Under the pieces are notes generated by a model that did no database searches, had not been told where the DNA came from, and worked only from the letters and a program-made list of their open reading frames with translations. Source: Alphaproteobacteria bacterium (lineage in GTDB: Bacteria; Pseudomonadota; Alphaproteobacteria; Rhodospirillales; Magnetospirillaceae). From it: a stretch of 14,279 nt of DNA. The stretch spans positions 1-14,279 of the forward strand of contig JADFZP010000036.1 in assembly GCA_015232485.1 (NCBI GenBank), written 5' to 3'. The translations under genes and the position numbers were made by a program. Below are positions 6,063 through 13,438 of the stretch, piece after piece; the first letter of the stretch is position 1; each line of letters starts with the position of its first letter.

Positions 6063-9000
6063 CTATTGGGTCAGAGCCGGCCACCGCGCCATGACCGACT
6101 GCCCGCCGGCATCGTCGGTCGCGATCAACTCGACGACCGGCGCGCCGTCCACTTTGGACACGGTGAGGCGGCTGGCCGATGTCGAGAGAGCCGCGTCGTT
6201 GAGCTTCCATGTGTAAGCCATGACCCGCCCGTCCGGATCGGCGCAGTCGCCCTTGAACGTATAGCTCGTGCTGCGTTCCGACACCGTGATCCGGCAGACC
6301 GGGACTTTGTTGGGGACAACCGTGATCGCCATCGACTTCTGGTAGCCGTAACCCAGCGTCGATTGCCCGTGGATTTTCAGCGTGTAATCGCCCGGATCGG
6401 TCAGGGTCAGGGTGCCGGAGCGCCCATTCACCACGTCGATGTCGTTGACCGACCAGCGGTAGTCCTCGACCCGGTCGAAGGGGTGGCCCGGCGCCACATT
6501 GGCGCGCAAAGTGAATTTGACGGGCGCCCGGTTGTAGTCGTTGTCGGGACGCGCCGTGATATCGGCCATGATCGCTGGCGGGATCAGCGCCTTGACGTTC
6601 TCGACCAACACCGTCTTGTGGCCGCGATCGTTCTGGATGGTGACCGTGATCGGGTATTCGCCCGCGTCGGGGATCTTGACCGTTTGGGCCGTCCCCTTGG
6701 TTTCGAGCACCGACACGCCCTCGGCCACCGCCCAGGTGTAGGTGAGGCTACCCAGATCGGTGATCGACTGCGAATAGCCGACCGGCTTGACATCGAGTGT
6801 CACGGTCGCCGGGGCGAATTCCGTGTCGCGCTTGATCGTGAAGCCCCAACTCGGCCAGACGTATTGCCACAGTGCGATTTGATGCGAGACTTCCGTGACC
6901 GCGCTGGTGACCCCGGCGATCGACGCCCGGTAGATCAGCGCCACTTGCCCCTTGGTCAGGTCGTTCGCGGAGGGCGCCCAGGTGAGCGTTTTGCCAGCGA
7001 CTTCCGAGCCGTCCGGCAAAATCCACTTGCCGTCGATCGTCACCGCCATGTCGCGGTAAGGAGAAGTCACGTCGGCCGTCCACACCCGCTCGTATCCCAC
7101 TTCGGCGCGGGTCGGGCCGCTCAGGCGCACGCGCGGCCCTTCGACCGCAAACACCTTGAGCCGCGCCCGCTCTTCCGCCCAGGCGCGGCGATCGGTCGGC
7201 GGCGCGTTGGCGGCACGCGCCCGCACCGAGATGGTGTAGCTGTCGGCCGAGGTGGTGGCGAGGGCGAGCGTCTTTCCGCCGGGCTGCCAGGGCTGCTTGT
7301 TGACTTGCCACTCCACAACCACGTCATCGTCGGCGAGTTCCGCATAGCCCGAATAGACGGTCGCGGTGTAGGTGCCCGTCTGCCCGGCGATCAATTCGCT
7401 CGGGCCAGCCACGGTCACGGAGGGCGTCAGGTAGGACACCACGCTGACCGGATCGGTTTGGTACTCCTCCGCGCTATGCTTGTTGATGGTCCTGGCGCGG
7501 ATTTTGTATTCGCCCGCCGAGAGCGTCGGCCGATAGAAGGTGCGCGCCTCGCCGGCACGGGTCCAGGTCTCGCCGGCATCCGACGAGGTTTCCCAGACCA
7601 CCGCGCCGATCGCCGCGTTGAGGTCGCGGTTCTCGGGCGTGACCGACAGCTTGGCGCGGAAAGGCGCCGGACCCTCCGTCTCGCCGGCCTCCAGCCGAAC
7701 CGCGATCGGCTTGCCGGGCAGCACCGTGAGGCTGATCGGCGACGACGACTTGGTGACCTGGTAGCTGTCGTATTCGGACACCAGTTGCGCCTGCGCCGCC
7801 ACTCGCAGGACTTGGCCGACGTTGGACACGGTCTTGAGGTCGAGCGACATCGTCGCCGCCCCGGTGCCGTCGAGCGCCTGATATTCAGACAAGGGCTCGG
7901 TGGAGGAGTTGGAGAGCCAGCGCACGAGGCGGACCCGCCACATGCCCATGGTCCCGGAATCATAAGCGCCGTCCGCGCGGCTGCTCTTGATCGCGATGTT
8001 GACGCTGACCGTGCCGGTGTCGAGCACGTTGGTGGCGGATGTCGCGATGCCGACGCTCGCCACGTCGGTGTTGGGCGGCGTCACCACCCGGAAGGTCTTT
8101 TCCGTCGTCACCGCCGGCAGCGCCTTGTAGCCCACCGAGACGACGTAGGGCACCGTCGCCCAGGCGGCGGCGGCCGGGTGATCGATCGAACGGGTGACGG
8201 TGCGCGAGGTGTCCTTGTTCTGCGCCTTGCTCACCGTCTCGGCGACGATCGACGTGCCGTTCTTGGCGATGGCCAGATCGAAATCCGTATTGGACGCCGA
8301 AGCCGTCACCCGCAGCGACGTGTCATAGACGCCGCTAAGATAGATGCCGCCGCCGATGTCCTTGAGGCCGGTGCCGCTCACGGTTACCACGGGCGCGATG
8401 GGGGCGGCGATCGGCAGGGACGCCGAGCCGGCGTCGACGAGGACCGGCGTCTCATCTTCGAGCACCACGCTCGTGTTCCAAGCCACATTGGTCACCGCCG
8501 CCGAGGTGGGCGTGCCCTTGATCAGCGGCGTCGTGCGGTTGGCGTCTTGTGTGACGCCGTCCGGCAGCACGGTCCACTCGATCAAGCAGCCGATCTTGCC
8601 GCCCGCCGTCAGCGCGGCGGCGGCCGACGCGGTCATAGCGGCGGTGCAGGTTGTGCCCTTGGACTGCACCAGGGCCAATTCGATCGGGTCGGCGCCCGCG
8701 ATCGTGGCGTTGACCGCCCGGTCCAGCCCGAACGCGATGCTGCCGGCGCTCGGCGTGACGGTCAGCGAGAAGGCGCCCGAATCGAGCATGTGGCCCGTGC
8801 CCTCGTGATCGTAGACGTAGAGGGCGTAGCTGCCGTTTTGCGCCGGGTCGGGGGCCGTCAGGCGCCCACGCAACCCGAGGCCGTTGGCGGCCAGGCCGGC
8901 GGGCGCCGATGTCCAAACGACGTGGCACTTCGGGGAATCGATGACGTTGCCGGCCTTCGCCGTGCTTTCGCTGCCCGTCGCGGTGCAGCCCGCCCCGCTC

Positions 9001-9758
9001 GCCAGCGCCAAGTCGACCGCGACTTTACTGATAGCCTGCGACTGCGCCGCCTCCGGCGCGGTCACCGTCATCTTCGCCTGCCAGTATTCCAACTCGGCCT
9101 GGACGCTCGCGGCGCCGCTGGCGACCGGCGTCAGTAGCACGGTCGAATTGCCGGTGGCCGCCTCCGCCGGATGGGCCGGGAGAGCCAGCCGACCGCCCGT
9201 CGCGGTGAAGTCCACGGTGCCGACCGAGACGTTGGTGTCGCCCGCTTGCAGCGTGACGCCGTTGACCACGACGGAGGCCGACCCGGCTTTCACCGAGGCC
9301 ATAATCTCGATTTGGCCCGAGAGGGGCGCGCCCTCCACGGTGATGACTTCCGAGGTGATCGCCTCGCGGCCCTGAGTGTCCCGAAAGGACGTGGTCAGCG
9401 CGGGCATCTTCACCTTGCCGGCGCTGCCCGAGGCGAGGCCCACCAGGGTGGGCTCGTAACGGGCTTTGACCGCCTTGGTGGCGGCGTTGCCGTTGGCGTC
9501 GGTCGCCGTGATGGTGAGGTCGTAGTCGCCGACCCAGATGTAGGGCAGCAACTGCCCGAGGCCCATGCGGTACAGGTAGGTGCTGTTTTCGATCAGCAGC
9601 GTCCGGCTGTTGGCCGTGTAGCCGTCCGTGGTGCCGGTCGCGGTGAAGGTCGATTCGCCCGAGACGGTCCACCGGGCCAGGGGCGCGGGGACTTCGCTGG
9701 CGGCCACGGCGGAGGCCAGCGAGATTGCCGTCAAGGCGAGCGCAAAGTGCTTTTTCAT
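6063..9758 (-). CDS. Giant exported Ig/PKD-like multidomain protein (1231 residues)
   Basis: I do not recognise a named gene. Residues 1-20 form a signal peptide (M-K-K start, A-V-A-A end). The N-terminal domain (about 21-100) ends in D-Y-D-L-T-I-T-A-T-D-A-N-G-N, typical of Ig-like folds. Residues 246-450 hold two copies of a cysteine-paired module (C258/C278, C371/C391). Further beta-sandwich units run through 455-560, 560-680, 681-778, 779-870, 873-960, 970-1055 and 1060-1148, several with the D-x-G-x-Y-x-I/L-x-V signature of PKD domains. The last domain has C1155/C1172. There is no C-terminal membrane anchor or sortase motif. It starts 14 bases after the previous stop, with GGAG 8 bases upstream. 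The likely role is surface or pilus-associated adhesion or mating-pair stabilisation, by inference. It may belong with large Ig-like proteins annotated in other F-like T4SS loci (DUF4165 type, from memory). Confidence 0.9.
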   Translation of the reverse strand: MKKHFALALTAISLASAVAASEVPAPLARWTVSGESTFTATGTTDGYTANSRTLLIENSTYLYRMGLGQLLPYIWVGDYDLTITATDANGNAATKAVKARYEPTLVGLASGSAGKVKMPALTTSFRDTQGREAITSEVITVEGAPLSGQIEIMASVKAGSASVVVNGVTLQAGDTNVSVGTVDFTATGGRLALPAHPAEAATGNSTVLLTPVASGAASVQAELEYWQAKMTVTAPEAAQSQAISKVAVDLALASGAGCTATGSESTAKAGNVIDSPKCHVVWTSAPAGLAANGLGLRGRLTAPDPAQNGSYALYVYDHEGTGHMLDSGAFSLTVTPSAGSIAFGLDRAVNATIAGADPIELALVQSKGTTCTAAMTASAAAALTAGGKIGCLIEWTVLPDGVTQDANRTTPLIKGTPTSAAVTNVAWNTSVVLEDETPVLVDAGSASLPIAAPIAPVVTVSGTGLKDIGGGIYLSGVYDTSLRVTASASNTDFDLAIAKNGTSIVAETVSKAQNKDTSRTVTRSIDHPAAAAWATVPYVVSVGYKALPAVTTEKTFRVVTPPNTDVASVGIATSATNVLDTGTVSVNIAIKSSRADGAYDSGTMGMWRVRLVRWLSNSSTEPLSEYQALDGTGAATMSLDLKTVSNVGQVLRVAAQAQLVSEYDSYQVTKSSSPISLTVLPGKPIAVRLEAGETEGPAPFRAKLSVTPENRDLNAAIGAVVWETSSDAGETWTRAGEARTFYRPTLSAGEYKIRARTINKHSAEEYQTDPVSVVSYLTPSVTVAGPSELIAGQTGTYTATVYSGYAELADDDVVVEWQVNKQPWQPGGKTLALATTSADSYTISVRARAANAPPTDRRAWAEERARLKVFAVEGPRVRLSGPTRAEVGYERVWTADVTSPYRDMAVTIDGKWILPDGSEVAGKTLTWAPSANDLTKGQVALIYRASIAGVTSAVTEVSHQIALWQYVWPSWGFTIKRDTEFAPATVTLDVKPVGYSQSITDLGSLTYTWAVAEGVSVLETKGTAQTVKIPDAGEYPITVTIQNDRGHKTVLVENVKALIPPAIMADITARPDNDYNRAPVKFTLRANVAPGHPFDRVEDYRWSVNDIDVVNGRSGTLTLTDPGDYTLKIHGQSTLGYGYQKSMAITVVPNKVPVCRITVSERSTSYTFKGDCADPDGRVMAYTWKLNDAALSTSASRLTVSKVDGAPVVELIATDDAGGQSVMARWPALTQ
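8409..9023 (-). repeat. Two-copy cysteine-paired module inside the 1231-residue protein
   Basis: Residues about 246-338 and 359-450 align: V-D-L-A-L...C-T-A-T...C-H-V-V-W-T-S-A-P-A-G-L against I-E-L-A-L...C-T-A-A...C-L-I-E-W-T-V-L-P-D-G-V. The two cysteines are 20 residues apart in each copy, and equivalent cysteines are exactly 113 residues apart. This indicates an ancestral domain duplication with a conserved disulfide; the DNA itself has diverged. Confidence 0.75.
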
Positions 9759-9772
9759 GTCTCGTCTCCGCC

Positions 9773-12469
9773 TTACCAGGTCACGACCACGGTGCCGCCA
9801 AAGGTATGGTCGTCGCCAGCGCCGCCGTACACACTGCCACCGAACTGATTCGACCCGGTGCCGTAGCCGCTCGTCAATCCGCTTGGGGAGCTGGCATAAT
9901 TTGGATTGATGCCCGACACTGTGGTGCCAGCATTGCCGTTTACGACAACGGTGTCATAGAGCCACGACGACACGTATCCGTTGCCGCCAGCACCATTAGA
10001 CCCGCAATTCCCCCCCCCCGCTCCGCCGCCGCCGTTCGTGCCGGACCCACCATTTGTCGCACCAAACGAACCGTCATGGTGTTGGCCGCCCTGTGCAATG
10101 CGACACCCAGTCGATCCGGTTGAGCCGCCCGAGCCGCCACCCCCGGCCGTCGCGATCACTTCATCGTTGCCTTGGCGTCTTTTCAATTGTGACATACGGC
10201 CGCCGCCGCCTGCCGGAGTAACGGGGGCCGCAATGCCATACAAACCTTCTGGATTAAGGACGGTGCCTCCAATATAGCCGGCAGCGCCACCCGAACCCGC
10301 GTTGCTGCTATTGTCGTACGTCTCGGCGTGTCCTCCACCGGCAAGCATATGTATTCGGGCCTTCTGCACCACAGTGGGGATGCGAAACGCTACCGTCTGC
10401 CCATGCAGCGCTTTCTGAATGCCAAGTTGATCTTCATACGTTCCGATCCTGATCCATTGTGGTACGCCATCCTTTGTCTTCGGCAGACGAAATTGTATCG
10501 TCTGCCCAGTTGCGACCGTGACCTTCTGTGATGCGTCCACCCAGGTCCCGCCCCCCCAGGTCCCGATCCCCACATTGACTTGCAGATCCGACGACATCGA
10601 GAGCGGTGCATTGCCGCTGATGCCGCTCGCCGTCCCGGTCTTGGACAGATAATAGGTGCCGTCCTGGGTCTCGAACTCGAACCCGATCCCATCGGTGAGG
10701 CCCGCGAAGGTCGGGGCGTGGGTCTCGTTGACGGTGTTCACCGTCCATGACGTGGAGTAGCCGCCGACGACGATCGGCACGGTCTGGGATTGTCCGGCCG
10801 CCGTCGCCCCCTTGGCGCGGAACCGCACCTTAGAGCCGGTGACCACCGTGCCCGAGTTGCCCCAGCCGTTTGCGTCGACCTGGACGAGATTATCCGCTCC
10901 GGACATGGTGATCGAGGCGCCGACCGTGAGGCCCGAGATGGTCACCTCCGGCGAGTAGACGATCTCGTTGGGAGCCGCGTCGACGGCGGCGATGGTGAAG
11001 GCGTCCGGCGTGTCGTCCGAATTGACGGTGCTCGTCACCCGCCAGGTCACGCTCGACGCGCCGACCGTGATGGCGGCTTGGTTCGACGAGCCGACCGAGG
11101 CGTGGGACGTGAGGCGAACCTGGAACGAGTCGCCCCCCCTCACCTTGCCGTAGCTCGCCCAGTCACCCTCGCTCACCCGGATTTGCGGCGATCCGCCGCC
11201 CGTGACCGCCAGTTGGACGTAGCCATTGACGCCATGCACGGGCACCCAGGGGCTCAACACCTCTGTGTTAGGCTTCGCCATGGTCTCGGCGATGGTGATC
11301 GCGTCCGGCGTCATGTCGCGCCAGGATTCGGCCACGACGTTCCAGGTGGCCGTGGTCTGTCCGACTCGGACCTGGACGGCGCTCGTGCCGCTCGCGGCGC
11401 CCGAGACGGTGCGGACTTGCAGCGTCTCCCCGTCATGGATGTATTGCTGGGCGGCGCTCCATGCCCGCCCCGCGACCGAGAGAACGGACGAATTGCCGCC
11501 CGTGACCGTGACCGGCACGTTGCCGAACAGGCCGGTGATTTTGACAATTTCGGACGCCATGGTTTGCGAGGCGCCCGTCGTGACCGCCGCGAACGCGAAC
11601 GGATTGGGCAGATCGTCGACGAACCCGGTAGCCGCCACTTCCAGCGCCTTGCTGGCGGCCGTCAGCGTCTGGCCCGTCCAGTCGCCGGTTCCAGCCGAGG
11701 CGTAAGTCACGGCCAAGGTCGCGCGGTAGGTGCCGTCGTAATCGAGATTGGTGGCGTAGACGGTGACCGCGCAGCTTTCACCCTTGGACAGGGTTGAGCA
11801 GTCGCTCGGAATCGCGGTGCGGAACTTGGTCACGTCCGTTCCGGACAGGGCGACGGTGACCGTCGCGTCGAAGTAGCCCGAGTTGACGATCGTGAAGTTG
11901 CCGCACGCCACCTCGGGCGTGTTGTTGGACGCGCATGTGATCGCCGTCCCGCCGGTCGAGGCCGTCACGTTGGCGCGCGCGAGCCCGCTGGCCGTGCCCG
12001 TCAGAGCCACGTCCTTGCTCTCGCTTCCCAGCGTGGCGCGGAAATTGTTTGTCGCCGCCCCGTTGTCGGTCGGCACGAAATCGATTTCGACGGCGCAGGA
12101 ACTGCCATTGGCTCCCGGCGCCGCCAGGGTGATGCCGGCGCAGGCGCTGGACTTGACCGCGAACGGCCCGGTCAGCGAATGGCTGAGAGCGGTCGGCAGC
12201 GACACCCCCGCCTTGGTCAGCAGGATGTCCGTGGGGGCGGTGAGATGTCCGCCGGACAGCGTCACGCCGATGCGCGGCGCCGAGTCGGTGTCGTCATTGA
12301 CGACGAGCGATGGCGCCGTCCCGCCGGACAGCGAAAAAGTGGTGGCGCTGGTCTCTTGCCCTCCCTGCACCAGATGAATGGTCGGTGCGACCTGGTCGGC
12401 CGCGCCCGCCTCAAACGAAAAGACGACCGCCAAGGCGGTCGCCATTTCAAACCCACGCATCCACTTCAT
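9773..12469 (-). CDS. Giant exported repeat protein with glycine-rich C-terminus (898 residues), putative adhesin
   Basis: No named gene is recognised. Residues 1-23 form a signal peptide (E-A-G-A before A-D-Q). Residues about 90-160 and 165-283 look like two ASH/choice-of-anchor-D-type beta domains, each with the C-x-x-L...s-C-x-V-x-V pattern (C110/C125; C224/C233, plus C179/C189). Residues 285-584 are three tandem 100-residue repeats, followed by a degenerate fourth to about 700. Residues about 705-898 are glycine-rich with C789 and C822, resembling glycine-rich adhesin or receptor-binding tips. All eight cysteines can pair, fitting a DsbC-assisted exported protein. The ATG at 12469 has GGAAGGGG 7 bases upstream and lies 20 bases after the pilin stop, so it is probably co-transcribed with the pilin. 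No membrane anchor is visible. An adhesin or pilus-accessory role is inference. Confidence 0.9.
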   Translation of the reverse strand: MKWMRGFEMATALAVVFSFEAGAADQVAPTIHLVQGGQETSATTFSLSGGTAPSLVVNDDTDSAPRIGVTLSGGHLTAPTDILLTKAGVSLPTALSHSLTGPFAVKSSACAGITLAAPGANGSSCAVEIDFVPTDNGAATNNFRATLGSESKDVALTGTASGLARANVTASTGGTAITCASNNTPEVACGNFTIVNSGYFDATVTVALSGTDVTKFRTAIPSDCSTLSKGESCAVTVYATNLDYDGTYRATLAVTYASAGTGDWTGQTLTAASKALEVAATGFVDDLPNPFAFAAVTTGASQTMASEIVKITGLFGNVPVTVTGGNSSVLSVAGRAWSAAQQYIHDGETLQVRTVSGAASGTSAVQVRVGQTTATWNVVAESWRDMTPDAITIAETMAKPNTEVLSPWVPVHGVNGYVQLAVTGGGSPQIRVSEGDWASYGKVRGGDSFQVRLTSHASVGSSNQAAITVGASSVTWRVTSTVNSDDTPDAFTIAAVDAAPNEIVYSPEVTISGLTVGASITMSGADNLVQVDANGWGNSGTVVTGSKVRFRAKGATAAGQSQTVPIVVGGYSTSWTVNTVNETHAPTFAGLTDGIGFEFETQDGTYYLSKTGTASGISGNAPLSMSSDLQVNVGIGTWGGGTWVDASQKVTVATGQTIQFRLPKTKDGVPQWIRIGTYEDQLGIQKALHGQTVAFRIPTVVQKARIHMLAGGGHAETYDNSSNAGSGGAAGYIGGTVLNPEGLYGIAAPVTPAGGGGRMSQLKRRQGNDEVIATAGGGGSGGSTGSTGCRIAQGGQHHDGSFGATNGGSGTNGGGGAGGGNCGSNGAGGNGYVSSWLYDTVVVNGNAGTTVSGINPNYASSPSGLTSGYGTGSNQFGGSVYGGAGDDHTFGGTVVVTW
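10010..10019 (-). repeat. Ten-base G homopolymer inside the glycine-rich coding region
   Basis: The sense strand carries ten consecutive G residues encoding part of A817-G-G-G820, directly before N821. It is the longest homopolymer I see in the window. As given, the frame is open to the natural stop. Losing one G reads into a frame that stops at 9940-9942, and gaining one G reaches TAA at 9996-9998 after four codons. Confidence 0.9.
10718..11617 (-). repeat. Three tandem 300-bp units encoding 100-residue repeats
   Basis: Repeat starts D-D-L-P (residue 285), D-M-T-P (385) and D-D-T-P (485) are exactly 100 codons apart, with prolines at 288, 388 and 488. Each unit runs through a (V/I)-x-(I/V)-x-G strand, a W near position 53-56, a G-(D/S)-x-(F/V/L)-x-(V/F)-R strand, and ends in (S/T)-x-T-W-x-V. 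The units are diverged at DNA level. A further degenerate unit (residues about 584-700) keeps I-S-G, G-x-W and Q-F-R-L. Confidence 0.88.
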
Positions 12470-12489
12470 CGCAAGCCCCTTCCTTCACA

Positions 12490-12792
12490 TCACAGCAGCG
12501 GGAGTGTCGCGGTGATCATTTCCTCCACCACGTCGGGCGAGGTGTAGAGGCCGACCCCGGCGCCCACCCCCGTGGCGAACCCTGTCAGCGACTGGCGGAC
12601 CATACCGGAAATCAGCCCGACGCCCACGAACCCCAACGCGATGACCTTGCCAAGCGACCCCCGAATCCAATCACTCAGAGTCACCCACACGTCGTCGAAA
12701 GTCGTGTCGGCGCCCGCCCAGGCCGGATCGGTCACGATTAACATGACCGCCACGAAGACGCAGAAGATGATGGTTTCCCGCTTATTTGCCAT
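12490..12792 (-). CDS. traA: TraA-type conjugative pilin precursor
   Basis: This is a 100-residue precursor with a long signal peptide (residues 1-26, A-W-A before G27), leaving a 74-residue mature protein, close to the 70 residues of F pilin. The mature part has a short polar N-terminus and two hydrophobic helices, V-I-A-L-G-F-V-G-V-G-L-I at 50-61 and the small-residue-rich G-F-A-T-G-V-G-A-G-V at 71-80. They are separated by a basic turn containing R66, the usual hairpin of F-type pilins. Position directly after traV matches IncA/C/SXT/R27-type loci. The ATG at 12792 overlaps the traV stop by 11 bases and has AGGTGG 6 bases upstream; the longer frame upstream is arginine-rich shadow of traV. 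Mature C-terminus and any cyclisation by the TraF-like peptidase cannot be read from sequence. Confidence 0.87.
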   Translation of the reverse strand: MANKRETIIFCVFVAVMLIVTDPAWAGADTTFDDVWVTLSDWIRGSLGKVIALGFVGVGLISGMVRQSLTGFATGVGAGVGLYTSPDVVEEMITATLPLL

Positions 12793-13360
12793 TGTCGCCA
12801 CCTTTTCCCTTGTTCTCCGGCTTGGCGGGCTTTCCCGCCTTCGCCGTATCGATCGGTTTGCTCGGCGCGGGCGCCGCCTGCTGGTCATCATGCGTCCGCC
12901 CGGTATCGAGCGGGCGCAGCGCCCCCGAATCCTGCGATGGCGCCGTGCCAACCTGCCACCGTCGCGGAGTCACCTCCGCGTAGACCAAGCCCGGCATGTG
13001 GAGGAATCCGCCATCATCCTCGTAGGGCGAGACCAGCACCCGCAGCACCTGGGCCGGGGTCCGCAACACGACCTTTCCGGCTGAGAGATCGGGAAGCGGC
13101 ATCTGCCCGACCCGCGCATTGGCGAATGTCGGCATCATGACTTCGTCCACCACCCGCTCGCGCCGTCCGTCGGCATTGGTCTTTCCCAGTTGATCCCGTT
13201 CTTCGGTCATCTCGTAGACATCGCGTGCACCGAGACACCGCACCCCTTCCGGCATCCCCTTACAGCCGTAGTCACTGTCGCCCAGGACGTTGCCGCACGC
13301 GGCCAGCAGCAGCGGCGACAACACGGTGACAATCCGATACGCAAGGGCCATTCTAGCCAT
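12782..13360 (-). CDS. traV: TraV, outer-membrane core lipoprotein of the F-type T4SS
   Basis: This 192-residue lipoprotein has a lipobox L-L-L-A-A-C, with C22 the lipid-bearing residue. The conserved TraV cysteine region follows: D-Y-G-C-K-G-M-P-E-G-V-R-C-L at about residues 30-43. The C-terminal third is proline-, lysine- and glycine-rich and probably disordered, ending K-G-K-G-G-D-N-G-K. TraV anchors the TraB/TraK/TraV core complex in the outer membrane (VirB7-like role). The ATG at 13360 has GAGGAA 8 bases upstream; a second ATG at 13351 is less likely, and the 22-codon extension to 13426 would place residues before the signal peptide. It follows traB after a 78-base gap, the largest gap in the upstream half of the cluster, and overlaps the pilin start. 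Confidence 0.9.
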   Translation of the reverse strand: MARMALAYRIVTVLSPLLLAACGNVLGDSDYGCKGMPEGVRCLGARDVYEMTEERDQLGKTNADGRRERVVDEVMMPTFANARVGQMPLPDLSAGKVVLRTPAQVLRVLVSPYEDDGGFLHMPGLVYAEVTPRRWQVGTAPSQDSGALRPLDTGRTHDDQQAAPAPSKPIDTAKAGKPAKPENKGKGGDNGK

Positions 13361-13438
13361 CGTCCAAATTCCTCGCTGTTCCGCTGGATTGTAAAATTGC
13401 TCACCAAACCGGGTGATTCCGCGCATCCGCCCCCCGGC

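Noticed and set aside
5904..9137. 1077-codon open frame on the plus strand opposite the 1231-residue gene
   Set aside because: It is rich in Arg, Gly, His and Asp, with low-complexity shadow composition typical of the antisense of GC-rich coding DNA. It has no signal peptide or domain and runs through the terminator hairpin. The minus-strand gene has coherent domains, a signal peptide and a good ribosome binding site.
10541..10565. Short direct repeat of CCAGGTCCCG spaced 15 bases apart
   Set aside because: It encodes two adjacent G-T-W segments in a glycine-rich stretch. It is too short to suggest recombination or an attachment site.
10790..11797. 335-codon plus-strand frame opposite the repeat region
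   Set aside because: It is an Arg/Asp/Gly/His-rich shadow. The 100-residue repeats and strand pattern are on the minus-strand frame.
13361..13438. TACAAT hexamer and a TCACC/GGTGA hairpin in the traB-traV gap as promoter or attenuator
   Set aside because: No acceptable -35 lies 16-18 bases before TACAAT, and the hairpin has only 5 base pairs with a short T run. The evidence is too weak for a feature, although this gap is the likeliest place for an internal promoter in the upstream part.
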